This document shows positions 34,104 to 40,424 of a stretch of DNA of 64,000 nt, one piece after another. The notes under the pieces were generated by a model. That model worked only from the letters and a program-made list of their open reading frames with translations. It was not told the DNA's origin and searched no databases. This DNA is from Vulcanimicrobiota bacterium (GTDB lineage: Bacteria > Vulcanimicrobiota > Xenobia > Xenobiales > JADMJV01). The DNA is taken from contig JAEXNA010000121.1 in NCBI GenBank assembly GCA_023447635.1, forward strand, positions 1 through 64,000. The letters are read 5' to 3'. How positions within the stretch are numbered: the first letter of the stretch is position 1; each line of letters starts with the position of its first letter. The translations under genes and the position numbers were made by a program.

Positions 34104-35156
34104 TCAGCGATACGGCAAGAACAGACGAAGGCTTGCTCCGCCCTGGGGCGATGCCTCGGCGGCCGCCCATCCGCCTCGCTTCTTTGCCATCTCGGCGACC
34201 CGCCAGAGGCCCAGACCGGTACCGCCAAGTTGGGTCGTCGGCCCTTCGCCCAGACGATAGAACTGCTCGAAAACGGCATCTCGTTGGTCCGCCGGGATAC
34301 CCGGTCCAGAGTCGTCGACCGAGAACAGCACACCGCTCTTCCCTTCGAACAGGAAAGGAGTAGCCCGCACGACCACTTCACCGTAGCCGTTGAGAGCCGT
34401 GTACTTCACGGCGTTGTCTACCAGATTGGCCAGACAGCGCTCGAGTTCGCCCTCAGCCAGCGTGGTCAGCAGTTCGAGCCCGGAAGCCAGATCTAATTTA
34501 AGGGCGAGGTTCTTGGCTCGCGCTAGCGGTTCAAAGGTCCGATGCACTTTGTCGAGCGCGGTCGAGATCAGGGTGCCATCCTCGGAGGCCGGCAACGGCG
34601 CCGACTGCTCTTCGGGGCTTTCGAGAGAGAACAGCAGGCGCGCTAACTGGTTCGAGTCGTCGTTGATCTGGCGCAACAGTTCCAGCGTGAGGTCTCGGTC
34701 CTCGTGCCCACCTTCGAGCAACACTTCAAGACGGCTTTTCATCCCGGCCAGCGGATCGCGCAGCCGGCGACGGACCTCTCCCACCAGAGTGTCGAGCCGT
34801 TGCGACAACCGCTCGACGGGCTGGATATCCTTGAGCCGAAGCACCCAACCGGCACAGCGACCCGCGTCTCCGATGACGGGGTCGAGCCGAGCCAACCAGA
34901 GCACCTCGGGGCGATGCGACATAATCTGCTCGCGAACCTCGGGGGTCGTCGAATCGAGGGAGTCGCTGACCCAGCGAACCAGAGGGTCCGACTCCAGGCA
35001 CTCCCAGAAGACCTCGCCGTCGACGAGAGCGGGGTAGAAATGTCGGAACCGCTCGGAGACAAACTGGACCGAACCGCTGCGGTCGAGACCCGCCACGGGC
35101 TCTTCCACGAAGTCGAGCCAGCCGTCGAGCAACTGGCCGCGGATCCGTCGAGCCAT
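34104..35156 (-). CDS. PhoR-like sensor histidine kinase lacking the phospho-acceptor His
   Basis: 350 residues, 9 bp behind a PhoB-like regulator gene. A PAS-like sensor (about 10-115) precedes a DHp-like helix pair and an ATPase domain with intact N-box NLVDNAVKYT, DDSGPGIP, FEQFYRLGEG and GGTGLGLWRV. The H-box is altered: where kinases have VSHELRTPL, this protein has VRRRLRDPL (128-136). The acceptor His is thus Arg130, and its acidic partner is Arg131. I re-read the DNA (forward about 34750-34780) and see no frameshift. It may bind ATP but should not autophosphorylate in the usual way. No membrane helix. It could be a regulatory pseudokinase or a phosphatase-only partner. Confidence 0.85.
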   Translation of the reverse strand: MARRIRGQLLDGWLDFVEEPVAGLDRSGSVQFVSERFRHFYPALVDGEVFWECLESDPLVRWVSDSLDSTTPEVREQIMSHRPEVLWLARLDPVIGDAGRCAGWVLRLKDIQPVERLSQRLDTLVGEVRRRLRDPLAGMKSRLEVLLEGGHEDRDLTLELLRQINDDSNQLARLLFSLESPEEQSAPLPASEDGTLISTALDKVHRTFEPLARAKNLALKLDLASGLELLTTLAEGELERCLANLVDNAVKYTALNGYGEVVVRATPFLFEGKSGVLFSVDDSGPGIPADQRDAVFEQFYRLGEGPTTQLGGTGLGLWRVAEMAKKRGGWAAAEASPQGGASLRLFLPYR

Positions 35157-35165
35157 CTCGCTGGC

Positions 35166-35861
35166 CTACTTCGCGTCTTCGAACTGGAACTTGTAGCCGA
35201 TACCGTGGACGGTCTTCAGCAACTTGGGAGAGGACGGCTCGTCCTCGATCTTCTGTCGCAGGCGTCGCATGTGAACGTCGACCGTGCGGGTGTCGCCAAG
35301 GTAGTCGTAACCCCAAAGCTGCTCGAGCAAGAAGTCGCGGGTAAAAACTTTGCCAGGGTTGGTGCTCATCAGCTTGAGCAGGTCGAACTCTTTCGGCTTG
35401 AGTTCGACCTCTTCGCCGTTCTTGCGAACCTCGTGCTTGACCAGATTGAGAGAGAGGTTGCCGAAGCTCAGTTCGTCTTTCTCTTCGGCCTTACCGCTAG
35501 TGCGACGAAGAACCGCCTTCACTCGGGCCACCAACTCGCGAGGCGAGAACGGCTTCGGGACGTAGTCGTCCGCACCCAGTTCGAGTCCGAGAATCTTATC
35601 GATCTCTTCCCCTTTGGCGGTAGCCATGATGATCGGCGTCCTCATCTCGCGACGCAGGATACGAGTGACCTCTAGTCCGCCTTGTCCGGGCAGCATGATG
35701 TCCAGGATGATCAGGTCGGGGCGATCCTGCTTGGCGATATTGACCGCTTCAATGCCGTCATAGGCGCAAATGACCTCGTACCCTTCCTTTTCGAGATTGT
35801 ACTTGATCAACTCTACAATGTTGCGCTCGTCGTCGACGACAAGAATGCGCTCTTTGGCCAT
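35166..35861 (-). CDS. PhoB/OmpR-family response regulator
   Basis: 231 residues from ATG 35861 (AAGGG 9 nt upstream; a GTG two codons earlier is possible). The receiver has VVDDE, Asp54 in LIILDIMLPGQGG, ATAKGEE and VPKPFSPREL. The C-terminal winged-helix has ELKPKEFDLLKLM, FLLEQLWGYDYLGDTRTVDV, MRRLRQKIE and the VHGIGYKF wing, closest in style to PhoB/PhoP-type phosphate regulators. The cognate kinase downstream has no acceptor His, so phosphate may come from another kinase or from small phosphodonors. No pst/phoU genes are in the window to confirm a phosphate role. Confidence 0.92.
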   Translation of the reverse strand: MAKERILVVDDERNIVELIKYNLEKEGYEVICAYDGIEAVNIAKQDRPDLIILDIMLPGQGGLEVTRILRREMRTPIIMATAKGEEIDKILGLELGADDYVPKPFSPRELVARVKAVLRRTSGKAEEKDELSFGNLSLNLVKHEVRKNGEEVELKPKEFDLLKLMSTNPGKVFTRDFLLEQLWGYDYLGDTRTVDVHMRRLRQKIEDEPSSPKLLKTVHGIGYKFQFEDAK

Positions 35862-35933
35862 GCTCACTTACCCTTGGTCTTGGATTCCAGGCAGGTTCCT
35901 GGTAAGGCGTCGAGATCCTCTAAAAGTCAGAAG

Positions 35934-36737
35934 CTACAAGATGATTCCGGCCAGCAAGCGACCCGTCCGCCCGTGGTCGCGGCGGTGACTAAAGAACAGT
36001 TCCGGGTAGCTTACCGTACACCAACCCGAGACCACGATGTTCCTTTCAGGCACGCCGGCTCGCAGCGCCATCAGGCTGTTCGCCCTCCACAGGTCGATAA
36101 GGGCCTTCCCCTCGGCGCCCGCGACGATGAGTTCGGGGTTGTGGGGGAAAGCCTGGCGGAACTCGCTCACGACCTCGGGTCCCACTTCGAACTTCTCCGG
36201 CCCAATGGACGGCCCCACACCGACCAGCACGTCCTCCGGGTTGCTTCCGTAGAAGCGCGACATCGCCTGGACGGTCTCGCTGACGATTCCCGCTACGGTG
36301 CCCCTCCAACCGGCGTGAGCCAGGCCGATGCAACGAGTTCTGGGGTCGTGGAAGAAGACAGGAACACAATCCGCGACCGTCAGGTTCAGGGGGATTCCGG
36401 GAACGTTCGTCACGCAGGCGTCGGCGGGATAGAGCGGCCTGGGCGCGGTGTCTCTCCTTTCGGGCATCGCCGGCCGCTCATCGATCCGAGCCACTTCTTT
36501 ACCGTGAGTCATGGAAAGAAACCAGGTCAGGTTATCCTGACCGAGACAAGCCGCGAAACGATGACGATTTTCCCACACGGCGGCCGGGTCGTCAGCGACC
36601 GTAAAGCCCATATTCAAGCTCTCGAAGGGGGCTTCGCTGACGCCTCCCACTCGGGTAGAGCATCCGTGGGGTACAGTCAGGTGAGGGAAAGTCACGATCT
36701 GGGTCGAGCCGACATCCTTGAGCGGGGTCTTCTGCAT
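35934..36737 (-). CDS. pgeF: PgeF/YfiH-family (laccase-domain, DUF152) protein
   Basis: Family known as YlmD/YfiH/PgeF, with members shown to act as purine nucleoside phosphorylase/adenosine deaminase or to edit peptidoglycan precursors. 267 residues from ATG 36737, which has GGGGAAAG 11 nt upstream and puts the conserved start IVTFPHLTVPHGCSTRVGGV near the N-terminus. Metal-site motifs are MTHGKEV, TVADCVPVFF and GLAHAGWRGTV, and the C-terminal FFSHRRDHGRTGR is present. An in-frame start at 36875 would add 46 residues of less GC3-rich, non-conserved sequence. It stands alone, divergent from the small secreted protein gene. Confidence 0.88.
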   Translation of the reverse strand: MQKTPLKDVGSTQIVTFPHLTVPHGCSTRVGGVSEAPFESLNMGFTVADDPAAVWENRHRFAACLGQDNLTWFLSMTHGKEVARIDERPAMPERRDTAPRPLYPADACVTNVPGIPLNLTVADCVPVFFHDPRTRCIGLAHAGWRGTVAGIVSETVQAMSRFYGSNPEDVLVGVGPSIGPEKFEVGPEVVSEFRQAFPHNPELIVAGAEGKALIDLWRANSLMALRAGVPERNIVVSGWCTVSYPELFFSHRRDHGRTGRLLAGIIL

Positions 36738-36808
36738 CGCCAAGGTTTCTTTCCCCGCCACGCTGGCACTGCTGGGGGAAGGAAATCCCCAGACCACACC
36801 CGGAATAT

Positions 36809-36824
36809 CCCACCAGATGGTGGG
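36809..36824. promoter_or_regulatory. Inverted repeat upstream of pgeF
   Basis: CCCACCA-GA-TGGTGGG, a perfect 7-bp inverted repeat with AT continuing outside, lies 72-87 bp upstream of the preferred pgeF start in the divergent region. It could be an operator. If the longer start at 36875 is real, this is coding sequence instead. Confidence 0.3.
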
Positions 36825-36914
36825 GATTTGGACAGGCTCTGCAGAAGGAGAGCCCATCACGTTGAGAAGTGCCATCGCACCGGGGTCGGGAAGATGGTTG
36901 GGAGGTAGGGAGCC

Positions 36915-37316
36915 GTGAGAGCTGCCGTCTCGATATTGTTTTTACTTGCCGTGTTGACCACCACGGCGCTGGGTCAAGAGGCTCGCGAGTCCTTGCTCAT
37001 GGAAGAAGGCGCCTACGGCACCACGGTCCAGGGGGGCTTGGCCGACGGAGAGCGCCGGGCCTACTACCTCATGGCCGAGAAGGGTCAGCAGCTGAAGGCC
37101 AGGCTGGTCAGCCTGGAAGACAATGGGTTCCTGGTCGTCACCGACAGCGAGGGTCGCTCGCTGCTGGAAAACCTGCCCAAGTCCGCCCGCGTGCGGAACC
37201 TGGATGTCGTGCTGCCGCGAAGCGGTAAGTACCGACTCGAGGTTGCTGCCTCGAAGGGGCAGTGCGCCTATCTGCTCGAGGTCAGCCTCGACGACCCCGT
37301 CGAAGACACTCCGTAA
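36915..37316 (+). CDS. Small secreted protein, PPC-like beta-sandwich
   Basis: 133 residues, GTG start with GGAGG 9 nt upstream. The N-terminus is a clear signal peptide (MRAAVSILFLLAVLTTTALG, cleavage predicted near LGQ-EA). The mature ~110 residues are beta-rich: GGLADGERRAYYLMAEKGQQ, LKARLVSLEDNGFLVVTDSE and LPRSGKYRLEVAASKG. This resembles the bacterial pre-peptidase C-terminal (PPC) type domain, found in exported proteins. One Cys only. Exported function unknown; family match is by fold pattern rather than firm motif. Confidence 0.72.
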   Translation: MRAAVSILFLLAVLTTTALGQEARESLLMEEGAYGTTVQGGLADGERRAYYLMAEKGQQLKARLVSLEDNGFLVVTDSEGRSLLENLPKSARVRNLDVVLPRSGKYRLEVAASKGQCAYLLEVSLDDPVEDTP

Positions 37317-37342
37317 AAAGAGGCGCCGTGGCCTACGGCGCC
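37315..37342 (-). terminator. Terminator of the radical SAM gene
   Basis: GGCGCCGT pairs with ACGGCGCC across a 5-base loop. On the minus strand it is followed by TCTTTTT. The stem starts within the stop codon of the radical SAM gene, and it overlaps the end of the convergent secreted-protein gene. Confidence 0.82.
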
Positions 37343-39039
37343 TAGCGCAGGATGCGCTCTTTTTCCCGCTGAGCTCGAAGGGCGTCTTTTTGCAGTCGCT
37401 CCTTCGGCCAGGACGCTTCGATGTGACCCCAGGGCAGCGCTTCGTCAGGATGACGCTCGCGATAGTTCTCCTCGTCAAACGACAAGCCGGCCTGGGCCAG
37501 CGCCTTCTGATAGGCGGGGTAGCTAGGGTCGTGGCGCACTTCGGCCAGCACCTTCCCCATACGGCGGTCGGCTCGCGCTAGCAGTCCTTCCAGGGTGGCG
37601 ATGCGGGGGCTTTCCGAAGTGACGCGAACCCCACCGTCGCGGGCCAGCGCTTTTTTGACCATCGCCATCCGCTTCTTGGCGTCCTTGACCCCGAGCTGAG
37701 CCGACCACTGATATGGCGTCAGCGGTTTGGGCACGAATAGCCCCATCCCCAGAGTGATACGCGCCCCCGGGTTCCCCACCTTGCGCTGGAGGGCGCGGGT
37801 GCGCTGCACCAGGGAAACCAGCGCCTCGATATCCTCTTCGGTTTCGTTAGGCAGCCCCACCATGCTGTACATCTTCAGATTTTCAATCCCCTGACGGAAA
37901 GCGCGCTCGGCAGCGTCAAAGTAGCAGTCATCCGAGAATCGCTTGTTGATCGAACGGCGTAGCGATTCCGACCCTGTCTCGGGTGCCAGCGTCATAGAGC
38001 GAGCGCCGCTTTTCACCATCGCCTGGATCATCTCGTCCGGCAGTTGGTCGGCCCGCAGCGAGCTGAACCCGACACGCAGGTCGGCCTCCATCAGGCGCGA
38101 GCAAAGTTCCCGGATCTCGGGATGGTTCCCCACGGTCGCCGAAATCAGACCCACCTTGGGGTGATGAGTCCGAACCTTGTCGATCGCCCGCCAGAGATGG
38201 TCCAGGCTTCGCCAGCGCACCTTCGGGTAGGAAAACCCTACGGTACAGAAGCGGCAGATATAGGGGCAGCCGCGAGAGACTTCGATAAGGAACGAGCGGC
38301 CAAATTCGGTGTCTTCCGTCAAAACCAGCGAATGGGTCTCTTGCTCGGCGAACAGATCCCGGTCGATGTAGTTCTTCCGCACCGTGCTGGAAACCCCGGC
38401 CGACGCCTCCAACCCCTGGAACCGACCTTCCGCAAAGAGGGGTGAATAGAGCGACGGGATATACATCGCCGCCTCTTCGGCCAGGGCTCTCAGACGGGTC
38501 TCCCTGGGTTCGCCGACGGTAGCGCGGATGGTGGCGACCATCGGCTCCATCATGTTCTCGCCTTCGCCCACGCAGATCAGGTCGAAGAAGTCGGCCATCG
38601 GTTCCGGGTTGAGCATCGTCACCGCGCCCCCCAGCATCACCAGGGGGTCGCCGTCCCGTCGCTCGGCCTGCCAGAGCGGCAGCCCTGCCATCTCGAGCAT
38701 ATTCAGAATGTTGACGTAGTCCGGCTCGTAGTTACAGGTAAACGCCACCAGGTCGAAATCGGCCACCGGGCGCTGGCCTTCGAGCGTCAGCAGAGGCGAG
38801 CCCGAACTTCGGTACCACTCTTGTTCGTCGGCATCAGGAAGAAAGAACCGTTCGCAGATCACTCCGGGGATGGCGTTGAGAAAGCCGTAGATCAGCTGGA
38901 TACCCAGGTGGGACATGCCCACCCGGTAGGTGTTCGGGTAGCCGATCGCCACGTGCAGGTCGCCCCCCTGAGCGGGCCGCACCAGGGCGATCTCGGCCTC
39001 TAAGCGGGTCCTTGCTCTATCAACGATTTTCCAATGCAT
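37342..39039 (-). CDS. B12-binding-type radical SAM protein
   Basis: 565 residues. The N-terminal half (about 25-170) has a Rossmann-like region with IGYPNTYRVGMSHLG and MLGGAVTMLNPEP, as in the B12-binding class of radical SAM proteins. The cluster motif is GCPYICRFCTVGF (CxxxCxxC), followed by LRADQLPDEM, LAPETGSESLRRSINK and MYSMVGLPNETEEDI, the radical SAM barrel. It fits the single-copy family often annotated TIGR03960-like; its reaction is not established. The ATG has no ribosome site and sits 11 nt below a good extended -10 element, so the mRNA may be nearly leaderless. No partner gene is in the operon. Confidence 0.85.
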   Translation of the reverse strand: MHWKIVDRARTRLEAEIALVRPAQGGDLHVAIGYPNTYRVGMSHLGIQLIYGFLNAIPGVICERFFLPDADEQEWYRSSGSPLLTLEGQRPVADFDLVAFTCNYEPDYVNILNMLEMAGLPLWQAERRDGDPLVMLGGAVTMLNPEPMADFFDLICVGEGENMMEPMVATIRATVGEPRETRLRALAEEAAMYIPSLYSPLFAEGRFQGLEASAGVSSTVRKNYIDRDLFAEQETHSLVLTEDTEFGRSFLIEVSRGCPYICRFCTVGFSYPKVRWRSLDHLWRAIDKVRTHHPKVGLISATVGNHPEIRELCSRLMEADLRVGFSSLRADQLPDEMIQAMVKSGARSMTLAPETGSESLRRSINKRFSDDCYFDAAERAFRQGIENLKMYSMVGLPNETEEDIEALVSLVQRTRALQRKVGNPGARITLGMGLFVPKPLTPYQWSAQLGVKDAKKRMAMVKKALARDGGVRVTSESPRIATLEGLLARADRRMGKVLAEVRHDPSYPAYQKALAQAGLSFDEENYRERHPDEALPWGHIEASWPKERLQKDALRAQREKERILR

Positions 39040-39050
39040 ACGACTGCTGC

Positions 39051-39059
39051 ACTATAGCA
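39051..39059 (-). promoter_or_regulatory. Extended -10 promoter for the radical SAM gene
   Basis: On the minus strand TGC-TATAGT is an extended -10 element, ending 11 nt before the ATG. The predicted start is about 4-5 nt before the ATG. The -35 is poor (TTTCCC-like). Confidence 0.55.
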
Positions 39060-39098
39060 CAACTGCTGAACGGGGAAAGCCGTAGCAGGTTTCTTCCG

Positions 39099-39117
39099 GG
39101 GCGAACTTTTTTCGCCC
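39099..39117. repeat. Inverted repeat in divergent intergenic region
   Basis: GGGCGAA-CTTTT-TTCGCCC, a perfect 7-bp stem in the ~150-bp gap between the divergent radical SAM and ankyrin/HD-GYP genes. It may be an operator; no T-run follows on either strand. Confidence 0.35.
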
Positions 39118-39191
39118 GCCCCGCCTCTGTCCATCCTGGAGGGGCCCCTTGCGGGCAGGTTGCCCTCCTCCCCCCTGCGAATCGCCACTCG

Positions 39192-40406
39192 ATGAGTGCG
39201 CCGCTGGTAGCCAAATGGGCCGAACTTCTCCACCTGGGCCGAGCCATGGACGTGGTCGAAGAGCTGGAGAAGACACGTATTCGCCTGACCATCGTCGGCA
39301 ACGGGTTTCGGATCGACGGACCCAACGCGCTTCTCTCTCCTGAACTGGGCCAACTGGTGGACGCCCACGCGAACGAACTGGCGGTCGTTCTTCGCCTGTC
39401 GACTCTGGGTACGGACAGCCTGGGTCTGACGCGACTTCACCACGCGGTGCTGACCGACGATGCTGTGGAAGTCCAGCGGCACCTGGCCAACGGGGCTCGC
39501 CCCAACGGAGAGAACCGGCTGGGTCAGACCCCTTTTCACGCGGCTCTGGCCAAAGGGAACAAAGCCGTGGTCGAGGCGTTGGCCGTGGGCGGCGCCGACT
39601 TTAGCAAACCGGATATCGACGGACGCAGCCCTCTGCATATCGCGGTCGAGGCCGGCCATCGAGAGATCGTCGGCTTCTTGCTGGTCAACGGCGCCCCCGT
39701 CAACACGGGCGACTTCTTCGGTCTGACCCCGCTGGCCCGGGCGGTCGGCTCGAACCAGGCCGACATCGCCCAGCTTCTGGTCGAGTACGGCGGCGCCCTG
39801 GAGGACCCATCTCAGCCCAGCGCCGACCGCGATTTTTTGCAACTGGTGCTGCGCATGATCAACGGCTACTCCAACGAACTGTACGCGCATAGCCTGCGGG
39901 TCGCGGACGTGGCCCGCTGCATGGCCCGCGATCTGGAACTGCCCCCCGATGATCTGAAGACCGTCCGGCTGGGCGGCCTGTTGCACGATCTCGGCAAAGT
40001 CAGCCTACCCGATGACATCTTCGACCAGGCCGACTCGGAGGTCTCCGATGACGATGTCGACCTGCTGATGAGCCACCCCGAGGACGGCGCAGAGGCGCTG
40101 CCCGCCGGGGCCGTCCCCGCCAAATGGCCCGTGCGCGCGGTGGTCTTGCACCATCACGAAAAGTGGGACGGCAGCGGATTCCCTTCGGGCCTGGCCGGGA
40201 CGCAGATTCCGCTCTCCGCCCAGCTGGTAGGTCTGGCCGACTACTACGACCATCTGGTCACCCATCGCAGCTACGACCCATCGATGCCGCAGAAGCAGGC
40301 GCTGGAACATCTCAACGAGCAGGTCGGGCACCATTTCGGAGAAGAGGTCCTCGATAGCCTGTTCCGGGTCGCCGACCTGCTTCCGTTCTACACCCCACGG
40401 CGCTAG
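39192..40406 (+). CDS. TubC-like N-domain / ankyrin / HD-GYP phosphodiesterase
   Basis: About 404 residues from ATG 39192; the upstream in-frame stretch to 39012 looks non-coding and the ribosome site is weak. Residues 8-70 (EELEKTRIRLTIVGNGFRID, LLSPELGQLVDAHANELAVV) resemble the TubC N-terminal docking fold of NRPS proteins. Residues 75-205 are four ankyrin repeats (LTRLHHAVLTDDAVEVQRHL, RSPLHIAVEAGHREIVGFLL). Residues 215-400 are an HD-GYP domain with LLHDLGKV (His265, Asp266) and HHHEKWDGSGFPSGL, GFP in place of GYP. HD-GYP enzymes hydrolyse c-di-GMP, so this is the likely counterweight to the two cyclases. Cytoplasmic. Confidence 0.85.
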   Translation: MSAPLVAKWAELLHLGRAMDVVEELEKTRIRLTIVGNGFRIDGPNALLSPELGQLVDAHANELAVVLRLSTLGTDSLGLTRLHHAVLTDDAVEVQRHLANGARPNGENRLGQTPFHAALAKGNKAVVEALAVGGADFSKPDIDGRSPLHIAVEAGHREIVGFLLVNGAPVNTGDFFGLTPLARAVGSNQADIAQLLVEYGGALEDPSQPSADRDFLQLVLRMINGYSNELYAHSLRVADVARCMARDLELPPDDLKTVRLGGLLHDLGKVSLPDDIFDQADSEVSDDDVDLLMSHPEDGAEALPAGAVPAKWPVRAVVLHHHEKWDGSGFPSGLAGTQIPLSAQLVGLADYYDHLVTHRSYDPSMPQKQALEHLNEQVGHHFGEEVLDSLFRVADLLPFYTPRR

Positions 40407-40424
40407 CCGCTTGGCCCCCGGCCG

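Noticed and set aside
36738..36875. 46-residue N-terminal extension of PgeF from ATG 36875
   Set aside because: The family starts near IVTFPHLT; the extension has lower GC at third positions and contains an inverted repeat. The internal ATG has a fair ribosome site. Kept as an open alternative.
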